Counted from the first letter of the stretch, positions 8,322 to 18,471 are shown. The stretch: DNA of 64,000 nt from Neobacillus sp. PS2-9 (GCF_030915525.1 NZ_CP133269.1:3135001-3199000), one strand, 5' to 3'. Program-made: numbers and translations. The notes: generated by a model not told the origin, from the letters alone.

Positions 8322-9161
8322 TCAAGTATTTCCTCTTTCTAAGGTGGCCATCATATCCAACAATAAATGTCGTAATACAAATAAACGATAATCTGCAGAA
8401 CCCTCAATATCATCCAAAATTGGATTGGGCAGTGAGGATAACGCCCGTTCCACTTTTTCCTCTACTGAATAGCTTCTGTTATTCAGAGTTTCCTCCATTT
8501 CCGATGACCGAAAAGGGAACGGACATAACCCACTTACTGCTACCCGTATCTCTTCAGCAATTTTTAAAGCTGCCACTGTGATTAAGGGATAGCCAGTTTC
8601 CCATTGCTGGCGTCGTTTCATACTAAAATAGGGTGCTCTCACAAAACGATTTTCTGTTACTAATTGTACTAATAATTCACCACTCTTTAATTTTAACTGA
8701 CCCTGAAACATATCATTTATTGGCACTACTTTTTTTCCTTCGGGTCCTGTGATGAATAATTGACTGTCTGCCAGTAAGAATGGAAGAACCGCTTCTCTAT
8801 AAAAAATTCTTGCACAAATATTACCGCCTAACGTAATTTTTCCTCTCGCTGTATGGTCAGCTACCTCACTAGCTGTTTTTGTCAGCAGTGGAAAAAGATT
8901 AGCTTCTTCTATTTTTGTTAAAGATAGCGTGCTTCCAAGCAACAAATGATCTCTACTTACCTGCATGACATTACATTCGGAAATACCCTTTATATTAATA
9001 ACAGCTTCTGTATACGCCATATCAATGCGACCGAGGGTAATCAATTCTGTTCCTCCAGAGAAAAACATTGGCTGTTTACCCTGCTGATCTAAGGTTTGGT
9101 AGAGATGGACAGCTTCTTCTAATGTTTCTGGTTGATAAAATTCGAAATCAAAAGGAAGCAT
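8322..9161 (-). CDS. FAD-binding subunit of a molybdenum hydroxylase
   Basis: A 279-residue flavoprotein subunit of the CoxM/PucC type. The FAD pyrophosphate loop is FFSGGTELI (residues 33-41) and a second family segment is RGKITLGGNICARI, near the isoalloxazine site. It takes electrons from the iron-sulfur subunit. Its ATG overlaps the stop of the molybdenum subunit as TAATG, a sign of translational coupling. The order Mo-FAD-FeS differs from the B. subtilis pucCDE order. Confidence 0.92.
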   Translation of the reverse strand: MLPFDFEFYQPETLEEAVHLYQTLDQQGKQPMFFSGGTELITLGRIDMAYTEAVINIKGISECNVMQVSRDHLLLGSTLSLTKIEEANLFPLLTKTASEVADHTARGKITLGGNICARIFYREAVLPFLLADSQLFITGPEGKKVVPINDMFQGQLKLKSGELLVQLVTENRFVRAPYFSMKRRQQWETGYPLITVAALKIAEEIRVAVSGLCPFPFRSSEMEETLNNRSYSVEEKVERALSSLPNPILDDIEGSADYRLFVLRHLLLDMMATLERGNT

Positions 9162-11479
9162 TACTTAGCCGCCTCCTTTGCTTTCCATATTAATTCTGGT
9201 AGTAACGGTAGATGATGTAGGGATACACCAGCTGCTGTTGATAAAGCATTCCCAAGCGCTCCCGGCATCCCCATGAGTCCATGTTCTCCTACACCCCTGG
9301 CTCCGTAGGGTCCGTCTAGCTGAGGCGTTTCAATAAATCCCACCAAATACTCTGGATTTTCACCATACCTTAATGGTCGATACGTCCTTAGCTGTGGATT
9401 CAATACTCTGCCCAGGTCATCAAAGTAAAAAGTTTCTCGACCCGCAAAGGCGAGACCCATACTCATCGCTCCCATGACCTGTCCGAGTGCTGCTTTTTCA
9501 TTTAATACCTTCCCAATATCAACCACTGTTGCGGCTTTTAGTAATCGATACGTGTAATCTCTCCTATCAAACTCCACCTCCACACCGTACGCTGCAACCG
9601 TCCACTCTGGACCTGGTTTTCCTGCACCTGTTTCGCGGTCTAGATGTGTAAGATGTCTTAAAATAAAGTTCCCCTTGCCGATAATTTGCCCCCCAATAGA
9701 ATTTCCATTAGGATATTCATAGCCATATCCTATATCCTTAAAATCAAGACCAATAGCTGGGTCGTCACGCAAATATACACGACTGTTCCCTACTTCTAAG
9801 TCTTCCTTCGGGGCCCTTAAAACGGTAGAAGCGATATCTTTTAGCTGCCTTATAACATCATCAGCTGCTTCTAAAAGGGCTCTACCGGCCATGAACGTTC
9901 CCCTACTTGCGACCGTTTTCCAGTGTTCAGGCGTTGTCTGGGTATCCACTTCCATTCGTACATGAATCTTGTTCACATCCATTTTCAGACGCTCAGCAAG
10001 AATTTGAGCGAGAACGGTTTTTGTTCCTGTACCAATTTCAATCACTCCGGACATTAAATTGATACTACCATCCGGATTAAACGTGAGAATAACTCCTGAA
10101 GGTGCATTGGGATCAATTGTTGAGGTTTTCCAGCTACAACTGACTCCCTTGACACGAATAAATCTTTCATTCACCTCTTTAATTGGCCCTTCATCCCAGT
10201 TGATTAACTCTCTTACTCTATCAATACATTTAGGCAGATTTCCTACATTACTCTTATTCAATCTGACTCTTGTTGGTGTGGTATGTCCAGGCAAAATCGC
10301 GTTCATCCTTCTTAATTCAAGGGGATCAATATTTAATTTCTGTGCAAGCAAATCCAGTGTTCTTTCGATGGCAAAAGAAAGCTCAGAATGACTAAAGCCC
10401 CTAAATGGTGCTGCATAGGGATGATTGGTATACATGCAATAGGAATCGCACCAAACATTCTCCATATGATACGGTCCAGTACAATCGGCCGCTCCTGCCC
10501 TCGTTAAATCGGTTGCCTTATCGGAATACGCTCCTCCGTCCCATAAATATCGAATTTTAGCAGCCCTGATTTTTCCTGTTCGATCGGCCCCCAATTTAAC
10601 CGTTGCATCTAAACCGATATGGCACGGAGAGGTGAGTATATCTTCTTCTCTTGTATTAAGTATTTTCACGGCTTTTCCGCCAACTGCCTTAGATGCCAAG
10701 TAGGCCAGCACCTCGAGTTGGACGGAAGCCTTCCCACCATATGCTCCTCCAACAAGCGGGGTATGGACTATTATCTTCCCAATTTCCTCACCGAAATAGT
10801 CGGAAATAAGCCTTTTTACCATGAATGGTGCCTGAGAAGAGGTAGTTATGGTTATATTACCATCTGGGAGAATCTCTGCTGTTGCACACCTAGTCTCCAT
10901 CGCGGCGTGATCAGAAGGAGAGAAGGAGAAACTCGCTTCCACCACTATTTCACTTTCATTCCACCCCCTTTCCATATTGCCTTTCCGAATTTTAATATGT
11001 GTGGCAATATTGGTGTCAGGCACCGGGTAGACATCTTTCTCTTTTTTATATTCCCCTAAACGTTCATGTACTAGTGGGGCGTCCTTTTGGATTGCTTGTG
11101 TTGGTGAATTGACAACTGGCAGTAGGTCATATTGGACGTTAATTAGATCTGCTGCTTTCTTGGCTTGTGCCGGTGTTTCAGCCACAACGAGTGCAACTGG
11201 TTCACCGTGATAACGCACCTTGTCAACAGCAATTGGTGGCCGGTCGCGAATGGCTTCTCCTGTTAGCGGGAACTGTTGGCCGGCAAGGATTGCTCTGACA
11301 CCGGGTACCTTCCTTGCATCGGTTGTATCTATGCTTACAATTTTTGCATGACCATATGGACTAATGACCATTTTTACTGAAAGCATTGGAAATGGTTGAT
11401 AGTCATTCGTATATTTTGCCCGACCTGTTACCTTATCCCTCGCCTCTTTACGAATCACGCTCTTTCCAAGAATCTCCAA
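9161..11479 (-). CDS. Molybdopterin-binding large subunit of a xanthine-dehydrogenase-family hydroxylase
   Basis: The catalytic subunit of about 770 residues, with an Ald_Xan_dh_C domain then the molybdopterin-binding domain. Visible landmarks are GGAYGGKAS in the cofactor region and GARGVGEHGLMG near the C-terminus, whose glutamate is the expected catalytic base. The frame is open up to a GTG at 11512, but the strong site GGGGAGGGG favours the TTG at 11479. Substrates in the family include xanthine, hypoxanthine, nicotinate and CO; the CO-type CSFR loop is not seen, so an N-heterocycle or aldehyde is more likely. Confidence 0.92.
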   Translation of the reverse strand: MEILGKSVIRKEARDKVTGRAKYTNDYQPFPMLSVKMVISPYGHAKIVSIDTTDARKVPGVRAILAGQQFPLTGEAIRDRPPIAVDKVRYHGEPVALVVAETPAQAKKAADLINVQYDLLPVVNSPTQAIQKDAPLVHERLGEYKKEKDVYPVPDTNIATHIKIRKGNMERGWNESEIVVEASFSFSPSDHAAMETRCATAEILPDGNITITTSSQAPFMVKRLISDYFGEEIGKIIVHTPLVGGAYGGKASVQLEVLAYLASKAVGGKAVKILNTREEDILTSPCHIGLDATVKLGADRTGKIRAAKIRYLWDGGAYSDKATDLTRAGAADCTGPYHMENVWCDSYCMYTNHPYAAPFRGFSHSELSFAIERTLDLLAQKLNIDPLELRRMNAILPGHTTPTRVRLNKSNVGNLPKCIDRVRELINWDEGPIKEVNERFIRVKGVSCSWKTSTIDPNAPSGVILTFNPDGSINLMSGVIEIGTGTKTVLAQILAERLKMDVNKIHVRMEVDTQTTPEHWKTVASRGTFMAGRALLEAADDVIRQLKDIASTVLRAPKEDLEVGNSRVYLRDDPAIGLDFKDIGYGYEYPNGNSIGGQIIGKGNFILRHLTHLDRETGAGKPGPEWTVAAYGVEVEFDRRDYTYRLLKAATVVDIGKVLNEKAALGQVMGAMSMGLAFAGRETFYFDDLGRVLNPQLRTYRPLRYGENPEYLVGFIETPQLDGPYGARGVGEHGLMGMPGALGNALSTAAGVSLHHLPLLPELIWKAKEAAK

Positions 11480-11493
11480 CGTCACCCCTCCCC

Positions 11494-12117
11494 TCACCTT
11501 ATGTTTTGCCACATTTTCTTTACAAACTGATAATCTTCCATGGTATCCACATCAAAAAAGCACTCGTTACTTTCTAGTAATATTTGTTTCCCAGTTTCAC
11601 TCTCCCTTCCTCGAATGATTTCCCGTGCTCCTTGATCACCTTCTAAATCTTCAATAAGTGAAAAAATGCGCTTAGTAATAAGAATGGGTGGTTTCGAAAC
11701 CCCATTGTGAGTGTACGCAATATAGGAATAGTCTGGGGCAACCAAGAATTCCTCTATTAACCGATTAATCATCCAATAAGTGACATTAGGCTGGTCTGCT
11801 AAAAGCACCACCACCCCGGAAGCCCCCAACTGTGAAGCCGCACTCACTCCCGCTTTCAATGAAGCACTTAACCCTCGGTCTGCCTGATCACAATCTACTA
11901 ACCTCCAACCCAACATTTCCGAAAAAGGAGCTAACCAATGAAGCGAATCTTCCTTTCGCGTGACAGTGATGACAGCCTCTAGCTTGGAATCCAAGGCCGC
12001 CTGAAACGCCATGCTCCCTACAAACCTATTTCCAAGTGGTAAATTCAGTTTAGAACAGCCCATTCTACTGCTCCTACCAGCTGCAAGATAAATCCCTACT
12101 AATCGGGTATGGTCCAT
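11494..12117 (-). CDS. MocA-like molybdopterin nucleotidyltransferase
   Basis: A 207-residue NTP-transferase with the nucleotide-binding signature LAAGRSSRMGCSK near the N-terminus and LLADQPNV in the middle. MocA/PucB-type proteins add CMP to molybdopterin to make the cytosine dinucleotide cofactor used by xanthine-dehydrogenase-family enzymes. It overlaps XdhC upstream and the start region of the large subunit downstream, so it is within one tight operon. A cofactor-maturation role follows from family and position. Confidence 0.9.
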   Translation of the reverse strand: MDHTRLVGIYLAAGRSSRMGCSKLNLPLGNRFVGSMAFQAALDSKLEAVITVTRKEDSLHWLAPFSEMLGWRLVDCDQADRGLSASLKAGVSAASQLGASGVVVLLADQPNVTYWMINRLIEEFLVAPDYSYIAYTHNGVSKPPILITKRIFSLIEDLEGDQGAREIIRGRESETGKQILLESNECFFDVDTMEDYQFVKKMWQNIR

Positions 12118-13109
12118 AACAGTTCCACTCGTTCATGTCTTGGTTTTCTCCAAACCTCAATCATTTCTGCAAGAATGCTTACTGCTATTTCTTCAGGCCC
12201 TACTGCTTTAATGGGTGCTCCAATCGGCGAATAAATCCATGTAGGGATCTCTTCACCGTTAAGCAACCTCTTTGTTCTTTCTCTTGGTCCTAAAACTCCT
12301 AAATATCTAACATTTCCATGAAGTAAATGAAGGAGAAATTCCTGATCCCTTTGAAAATGATGAGACATAATAACCACAAAATCATAAGAAGAAAAAGATA
12401 ACTGACTTACTAATTCACTGGGAAAACCAACCATAACATGTTCTGCAGTTGGAAAGTTATTCTTCTGACAAAGATCGCTTCGCCAGTCACAGACAAACAC
12501 AGAAAAACCTGTTTCCACTGCCAGTGTGACAAGTGGAATAGCATCAGGTCCTGCTCCAAACACAATTAAACGTGGCTTAGGCTGATACGTATGCTGAAAA
12601 ATAGATTTCTCTGTCATAACGCCACTTTTTGAGGTAAACTCAATTACCGGTATTTTCCCGGACCAGTTCCCGAATGACGCACCCTCCTCCTCAATAAACA
12701 CATACTCTCCAAGTTCATCTAGCCGTTTTAAGGCAATCACTGGCTTATGACTGTTCAATAACTTTTTTACATGCCTATAATCCTCGATTAATTGTGAAGT
12801 CAATGGCTCAAGTAGAATATCGATGGTCCCATTACAGCCAGCTCCCTGACCCCATCCAAAATCATTTTCTTCACTTAAATCATACTGAAGGATCTCTGCC
12901 TCCTGTTCCCTCATTACTTTCTTTGCTCGTATGGCTAAATCCGTTTCTAAACAGCCGGCACTTAACATTCCTTTATAAGAACCGTCTTCAAAAAAAATCA
13001 TCGTTGCTCCTTCTTTTTTATAGGCTGAACCTTTAACACTAATAATTGTAGCTAATGCTTTTCTCCCCTTCTTTTCCATCACTTCGAATATTGGATAAAT
13101 ATCATCCAT
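12099..13109 (-). CDS. XdhC family molybdenum-cofactor insertion chaperone
   Basis: The first gene of the hydroxylase operon. XdhC proteins bind molybdenum cofactor, help sulfurate it and insert it into the enzyme. The protein has the XdhC_CoxI domain (ATIISVKGSAYKKEGA, MLSAGCLETDL) and a C-terminal Rossmann-like XdhC_C domain with VFGAGPDAIPL. I chose the ATG at 13109, which has a GGGGGG site, over the GTG at 13130. The last 19 bases overlap the MocA-like gene. No PucR-type regulator lies nearby. Confidence 0.92.
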   Translation of the reverse strand: MDDIYPIFEVMEKKGRKALATIISVKGSAYKKEGATMIFFEDGSYKGMLSAGCLETDLAIRAKKVMREQEAEILQYDLSEENDFGWGQGAGCNGTIDILLEPLTSQLIEDYRHVKKLLNSHKPVIALKRLDELGEYVFIEEEGASFGNWSGKIPVIEFTSKSGVMTEKSIFQHTYQPKPRLIVFGAGPDAIPLVTLAVETGFSVFVCDWRSDLCQKNNFPTAEHVMVGFPSELVSQLSFSSYDFVVIMSHHFQRDQEFLLHLLHGNVRYLGVLGPRERTKRLLNGEEIPTWIYSPIGAPIKAVGPEEIAVSILAEMIEVWRKPRHERVELLWTIPD

Positions 13110-13239
13110 GGAAGCCCCCCACTTCACCACTAAATTTCTACCTTATTTATATTAATCAGTAAGCTATTCCTAGAATGATTAATTTTTCCTTACCTCCCAA
13201 CATAATCATTATTAATCACTAGCTGGAAGGAGCATTTCA

Positions 13240-14781
13240 ATGAAACTAACAAAATTCAAAGATCCTTTAACCATCCCGCCAGTATTAAAACCTAAATGGA
13301 AAACAGACAAATATACGTATTATGAAGTGAATATGATCGAAACAATGCAGTCTCTACATAGTGATTTACCAAAAACAAGGGTGTGGGGTTATGAAGGGAT
13401 GTATCCGGGACCAACTTTTGAGGTTGAAGCGGGTGAAAGGGTGTATGTAAAATGGCAAAATAAACTTCCCAATCATCACCTTTTTCCGATTGATCATACA
13501 GTTCATGGGGCAGAGAAGGAGAAACCTGATGTTCGAACAGTTGTCCACCTTCATGGAGGCAGAACAGAACCTGCCAGTGATGGCTATCCTGATGCTTGGT
13601 TTACCAAAGATTTTCGTGTGAAGGGTCCTTTTTTTGAAAAAGAGATTTATGAATATGGAAACCAACAAAGTTCCAGGGCCCTCTGGTACCATGATCATGC
13701 CATTGGATTAACTCGTCTGAATATCTACGCGGGGCTCGCTGGGTATTATATTATCCGAGACAAGCATGAACGTTCGTTAAATTTACCAACTGGAAAATTT
13801 GAAATTCCATTACTTCTTCAAGACCGTTCTTTTCATGAGGATTGCTCATTATCCTACCCCTTTCAGCCGGAGAACAATCTCTCTGGTATAAAACCATCTA
13901 TTATTCCATCTTTCTTTGGAGATACCATCGTTGTTAATGGAACTGCTTGGCCTTATTTAGAAGTAGAGCCAAGAAAGTATCGGTTCCGTCTGTTAAACGC
14001 AGCCAATGCCCGCTTTTTCCGACTAAGTCTTGACTCTAATCAACTGTTTTATCAAATTGGAACAGATAGTGGATTTCTAGAACAACCAATTGGTGTAAAA
14101 ACATTACTGATTGCACCGGCCGAGCGCATGGATATCATCATTGACTTTAGTAATTTGGAAGGCCAGTCCATTCTATTGAAAAATGACGCTCCAACACACT
14201 TCCCTTCTGGGGATCCCGTGAATCCGAACACAACTGGAACCGTTATGCAGTTTCGGGTATCTAAATCTCAGTCAAGGATTGATACAAGTGTAATTCCTGC
14301 CTATTTAGGTCCCATTACTAAACTTCAAGTACCAATGGCAAAAAGAACTAGATGGTTAGAGTTGAGTGAAGAAAAGGACTCATACGGTAGATCACTTTTT
14401 CTCCTAGATAAAAAAAAATGGGACTTTCCGATAACAGAAAATCCACAGGTTAGGTCTATTGAGTTATGGAATTTTATTAATACCAATGGGGATGATCATC
14501 CGATTCATATCCATTTAGTTCAATTTCAAATCCTTGACCGCCAGCCTTTTGACGTGAAGCATTTTAAACGAACACAACAAATTAAGTTCACAGGTGCTCC
14601 GATGCTCCCTGACTTAGGAGAACGAGGCTGGAAGGACACCGTCAAATGTCCACCTGGCCATATCACTCGAATAATTATCCCATTTTCCCCTTACACTGGT
14701 CGATATGTATGGCATTGTCACATGCTTGAACATGAGGATTACGAAATGATGCGGCCGTACTTCATTCTTCCGCCAAATTAA
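13240..14781 (+). CDS. cotA: Multicopper oxidase, spore coat laccase CotA
   Basis: A 513-residue laccase, the same length as B. subtilis CotA, which sits in the outer spore coat and oxidises phenolics and bilirubin, protecting against UV and peroxide. The four copper-binding histidine clusters are clear: HLHGG, WYHDHA, HPIHIH and WHCHMLEH with the axial methionine in EHEDYEMM. No signal peptide is present, as expected for a coat protein made in the mother cell. AAGGAG precedes the ATG. It overlaps the convergent exporter gene by 4 bases. Confidence 0.95.
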   Translation: MKLTKFKDPLTIPPVLKPKWKTDKYTYYEVNMIETMQSLHSDLPKTRVWGYEGMYPGPTFEVEAGERVYVKWQNKLPNHHLFPIDHTVHGAEKEKPDVRTVVHLHGGRTEPASDGYPDAWFTKDFRVKGPFFEKEIYEYGNQQSSRALWYHDHAIGLTRLNIYAGLAGYYIIRDKHERSLNLPTGKFEIPLLLQDRSFHEDCSLSYPFQPENNLSGIKPSIIPSFFGDTIVVNGTAWPYLEVEPRKYRFRLLNAANARFFRLSLDSNQLFYQIGTDSGFLEQPIGVKTLLIAPAERMDIIIDFSNLEGQSILLKNDAPTHFPSGDPVNPNTTGTVMQFRVSKSQSRIDTSVIPAYLGPITKLQVPMAKRTRWLELSEEKDSYGRSLFLLDKKKWDFPITENPQVRSIELWNFINTNGDDHPIHIHLVQFQILDRQPFDVKHFKRTQQIKFTGAPMLPDLGERGWKDTVKCPPGHITRIIIPFSPYTGRYVWHCHMLEHEDYEMMRPYFILPPN

Positions 14782-15785
14782 TTCTTACTTTCTAACATAA
14801 CGTTTGTTTGATTTAATAGTGACAATGTCTCGGTGTATAACGATATGTGATACTGCTGTGGTTCAAGATCTGGAGAAATCTTGACCTTTATTGTCTCTCC
14901 CGAAAGCTTTAAGCTATCGTTGACAAAAAAGATTGGTTTTAACGCAAGTAATTGTTCTGCCCAAACAAGTTGGTGAGAGGATGTAATTGTTCCAGCTGCA
15001 CCCCACTCCAAGAATAATCGAATAACACTAGAGTAATATGTGTATCCTTGCGTTAGTATGGTCATCTTCTTTTTATTTTCTTGAAGGTCCTTTTTCGTCT
15101 TATTCGCAAAAGGATTGAATTTAAGACTTTCCTCAGCATCATGTACTACATTTTTCATTTGATGTAACTCTTGAAGTAATTGTTTTACTTCTAATTGCAG
15201 CGCATAACCTTCCTTTTGATCAAGTCCTTGTTCGATCCAGTTTGCAACTCGGTTTATCTTCATTGTCATTTGATTTGAAAAATGGTGGATTACTTTTATA
15301 GCCTGCTTAGTATAATTGGGGGGTTTTACAAGCATATGGACCAAAACTGCAACAATTGCCCCAATCAGCGTGTCTCGAAATCGGTCAATTGGATAGTCAT
15401 GTGATTTATGTTCCATCACAAAGACTAGTAACACTGTTAAAGCAAGTTGATGAATCACTGTTTCATCGCTCTTCATCCATTTGGCAATAAAACAGCCTAA
15501 TAGTATTAATAATCCTAATGTCCACCCATTAACTTGTAAAAAAGGGGATAAGAGGACGGTAATACCTATTCCCATAATGGTTCCAACCATTCGGTGATAT
15601 GAAAATTGAATGGATTGATTTACTGTGGATTGCATACAAAGAATGACCGAAATAGGTGCTAAATATGGATGATTCGAGCCAGCAAGTTGGGCAATCTCCC
15701 AGGATAGTGCAGATGCCAGAGCCATTTTCCCTATCAAATATGTTTTATTTTCTAATTGCTTCATTACTTGTTTATTATTTTTCAT
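14778..15785 (-). CDS. Aromatic-acid-exporter (FUSC/ArAE) family membrane protein
   Basis: About 335 residues. An N-terminal block of roughly four to six helices with the family-type segment HPYLAPISVILCMQ is followed from about residue 150 by a helical cytoplasmic C-terminal domain. FUSC proteins are thought to export aromatic acids; here the role is inference. I chose the ATG at 15785 (GGGAG upstream) over a TTG at 15794. It is tail-to-tail with cotA. Confidence 0.82.
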   Translation of the reverse strand: MKNNKQVMKQLENKTYLIGKMALASALSWEIAQLAGSNHPYLAPISVILCMQSTVNQSIQFSYHRMVGTIMGIGITVLLSPFLQVNGWTLGLLILLGCFIAKWMKSDETVIHQLALTVLLVFVMEHKSHDYPIDRFRDTLIGAIVAVLVHMLVKPPNYTKQAIKVIHHFSNQMTMKINRVANWIEQGLDQKEGYALQLEVKQLLQELHQMKNVVHDAEESLKFNPFANKTKKDLQENKKKMTILTQGYTYYSSVIRLFLEWGAAGTITSSHQLVWAEQLLALKPIFFVNDSLKLSGETIKVKISPDLEPQQYHISLYTETLSLLNQTNVMLESKN

Positions 15786-15843
15786 CCGGAACAATCTCCC
15801 ACACTGGCTAAAGTGAATAATTGGAGATAGTCTTCCCTTATTC

Positions 15844-16374
15844 TTAGCTTTTACTATTAATTGATGACTGGACAGTAATATATCCTTTTAAAATGGACTG
15901 CAATAATGCATAACATAACTCCGAATCGTTCATCTTATTTTCTTTCACTTTAATGAGGCACTCACTTATTTTTACTTTTATCACCTTAATATTCTCATGT
16001 TCTTCAAGCTGTTGGTGCTGTTTTGTTCCAATTTCCTCTGTATAAAAAGCATGGGTAATTTCATTTGTTCTCCAGGATGCAGGTTGTAAAAACCCAAGAT
16101 AATGGACGGTACCACATTGGTAACCCGTTTCTTCTAAAAATTCACGTCTTGCTGCCTGCTCCAACTCCTCCCCCTTTTTCACACCACCACCCGGTAATTG
16201 CTGTACAGTTGTTCCTACCGGTTTTCTAAATTGTTCAATTAATAGGAATGAATCTCCTTCCTTTGCTAGCATAACTACCCCATCATTTTCTTCTAGCTCA
16301 AAATAAGGCCTGTGAAATCCATCCTCTTTCAGTTTCATGCCAGCTAGCTCTAACAGCGTTTTATCTTTTTCCAT
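15844..16374 (-). CDS. NUDIX hydrolase
   Basis: A 176-residue hydrolase of nucleoside diphosphates linked to another moiety. The Nudix box G(x)5E(x)7RE(x)2EE(x)G is complete, as GVKKGEELEQAARREFLEETG, near residues 68-88. Overall shape resembles ADP-ribose pyrophosphatases. The ATG at 16374 has GGGAGG six bases upstream and is preferred over the ATG at 16407. It is divergent from the MFS gene. Confidence 0.88.
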   Translation of the reverse strand: MEKDKTLLELAGMKLKEDGFHRPYFELEENDGVVMLAKEGDSFLLIEQFRKPVGTTVQQLPGGGVKKGEELEQAARREFLEETGYQCGTVHYLGFLQPASWRTNEITHAFYTEEIGTKQHQQLEEHENIKVIKVKISECLIKVKENKMNDSELCYALLQSILKGYITVQSSINSKS

Positions 16375-16481
16375 AGTTGCCTCCCATTTTTTCTTCATTA
16401 TTATCATATTTTATCACTATTTTAACTTTATTTTGGTATATTAAGGAAAGGTATAACTTGAAATCAGTGAAGGATGAAGTC

Positions 16482-17852
16482 ATGAAGAAAAATCGTACGC
16501 TATTTTTATCAGCTGTTGCAACTGGAACGATGTTAAATCCCCTTAACTCTTCCATGATTGCTTTAGCCTTACATAGTATCCAAAAGGATTTTCAGCTTTC
16601 CTTTGCAACTGTATCCTGGCTAATATCTAGCTTCTATTTAGCAAGTGCTGTTGCTCAACCTGTTACAGGAAAAATAGGTGATTTATTTGGAAGGAAAAAG
16701 ACCTTTTTAATAGGATTAGTGCTCGTTGCACTCTCCGCAATTGGAGCACCATTATCAACATCCTTTCTCTTATTGCTCGGTATGAGACTTGTTCAATCCA
16801 TTGGCAGTAGCGCCATCTATCCCTCCGGTATGGCATTAATTAGAGATAATATTAAAGAAAAACAAGCATCCGCACTAGCTGTTCTTTCTATTTTTGCTTC
16901 AGCGATGGTAGCTCTTGGTCCAACAATTGGAGGTTTCTTAATTGTGTGGGGAGGCTGGCCAGCCATTTTTTGGGTAAACTTCCCGTTTATTATCATAAGT
17001 TTTCTGCTAGGCTGGTACATGTTTCCTAAGGATGTTAAAAAGGATAAGGAACATTTAAAAAGGTTATTTGCTCATATGGATTTTATGGGGATGATTTTCT
17101 TTGCCGCAGGTATGGTGTTCTTTTTATGGTTTTTGTTATCTTTTGAAACCAAGATTCAATATTTTTCAGGAATCGCAGGTGTTATTTTCTTTTGTCTTTT
17201 TTTCTGGAGAGAATTAAATGTAACAGAACCATTTATCGACATTCGAATTTTCAAATCACACCCTAAGCTTTCTATGGTATATATTCAGTTCATTCTATTA
17301 AATATCTTTTTTTATTGTTTATTCTTTGGACTCCCCAGCTACTTTCAAGAGGTGCTAGGCTTAAGTGTCGAAAAGAGTGGCTTGTTAATGCTATTTATGT
17401 CAGGCATTAGCATTGTAATCTCATCTGTAACAGGGAAATGGATTGACAGAAAAGGAGTATACCAGCCAATTGTTATTGGTGCCTTTCTCTCGATTGTTGG
17501 AGGATTAAGCTTTACCATGTTTTTTGTTGGCTCTTCTTACTGGGGGATTGGCATCATTTTATCGATTATGGGCTTAAGCTATGGAATTGGAAATGTGGTT
17601 CTCCAAGTGGCAATGGTCAAAGAGAGTCCTAAAGAAATTGTCGGTACAGCTTCAGGACTGTTTCAAACCTGCAGGTACTTAGGCTCCATTTTATCCTCCA
17701 TCATACTAGGATTAATTTTTGGGGAAGAAATATCAGCTGAAAGCATGAAAGTAATTGGAACCGTATTAATTATTACGGGGATCGCCAGTTTTTTAATGAG
17801 CTTATGGTTTTCAAAGGAATCTATGCATTTTAGAAAAATGAAACATGTGTAA
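16482..17852 (+). CDS. MFS drug-efflux-type transporter
   Basis: A 456-residue major facilitator transporter. Motif A is GKIGDLFGRKKTF after helix 2, and the helix-5 region ALGPTIGGFLIVWGGWPAIFWVNFP matches the antiporter motif C of the DHA2 group. About 12-14 helices are visible. Proton-driven export of drugs or other small molecules is the family role; the substrate is unknown. The ATG at 16482 is preceded by AAGGATG; longer in-frame starts upstream lack a site. Confidence 0.9.
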   Translation: MKKNRTLFLSAVATGTMLNPLNSSMIALALHSIQKDFQLSFATVSWLISSFYLASAVAQPVTGKIGDLFGRKKTFLIGLVLVALSAIGAPLSTSFLLLLGMRLVQSIGSSAIYPSGMALIRDNIKEKQASALAVLSIFASAMVALGPTIGGFLIVWGGWPAIFWVNFPFIIISFLLGWYMFPKDVKKDKEHLKRLFAHMDFMGMIFFAAGMVFFLWFLLSFETKIQYFSGIAGVIFFCLFFWRELNVTEPFIDIRIFKSHPKLSMVYIQFILLNIFFYCLFFGLPSYFQEVLGLSVEKSGLLMLFMSGISIVISSVTGKWIDRKGVYQPIVIGAFLSIVGGLSFTMFFVGSSYWGIGIILSIMGLSYGIGNVVLQVAMVKESPKEIVGTASGLFQTCRYLGSILSSIILGLIFGEEISAESMKVIGTVLIITGIASFLMSLWFSKESMHFRKMKHV

Positions 17853-17959
17853 TTACTTTCTATAAAAAACAGCACCCTCTTGGATTAACGGGTTCGGATA
17901 CTTGTCACATTTTATAAAAATGCATTTAAAAATGTGCTCCTATTTGTTATACATTTTGT

Positions 17960-17982
17960 CCTGCTAAATGCAGGGCTTTTTG
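17960..17982 (+). terminator. Intrinsic terminator after the MFS gene
   Basis: CCTGC-taaat-GCAGG stem followed by GCTTTTTG. Confidence 0.7.
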
Positions 17983-18059
17983 TTATGTAAAAATATTACA
18001 AAGTGCCGTTAAACCTAATGTATAGAGCATTTTAAGGTCAAGGCTCGGTTACAACTGGA

Positions 18060-18265
18060 TGTGGATTTCTTATAAAAATAAACGCAAAAATTCCGTTTAT
18101 CTTGGGAAATACCCATATTTCCTTAAAAATAAAGGGAGTTTTTCCGGTTATATGATCAAAATCTTTGGATTTTGTCTTATTTAGAGCAGTTAACCGGAAT
18201 ATCTCCGCTTATATCTGCTTTTTACTCTTCCTCTTTATACATTAACCGGAAATTCTCCGCCTATG
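18060..18265. repeat. Degenerate CCGGAA/TCCG dispersed repeat
   Basis: Four related segments lie in this gene-free stretch. The clearest two are TTAACCGGAATATCTCCGC and TTAACCGGAAATTCTCCGC; ATTCCGTTTAT and TTCCGGTTAT are weaker. Each is an imperfect inverted repeat (AACCGGA / TCCGCTT). I see no convincing gene in 17983-18471. Confidence 0.55.
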
Positions 18266-18471
18266 TATTCTCATACCTCCACGAAAAATCAAAAATGGAA
18301 TAATAACAGAGCCAAGACCAAAGAAAAGCGTGGTTTTTTAATAAAAAAAATAGCATTTTGCAGTCTAAAATGTAAGGTAACAGAAGTCTCTGTAATCCAA
18401 CATTTTGATACACAAATTGGACTACAGTTTCAAGCCTATTTTTGTGATTTTCAGCGTTATATCAATAAAAA

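Noticed and set aside
10619..11059. 146-codon plus-strand frame inside the Mo subunit gene
   Set aside because: Antisense shadow of a strongly conserved catalytic subunit.
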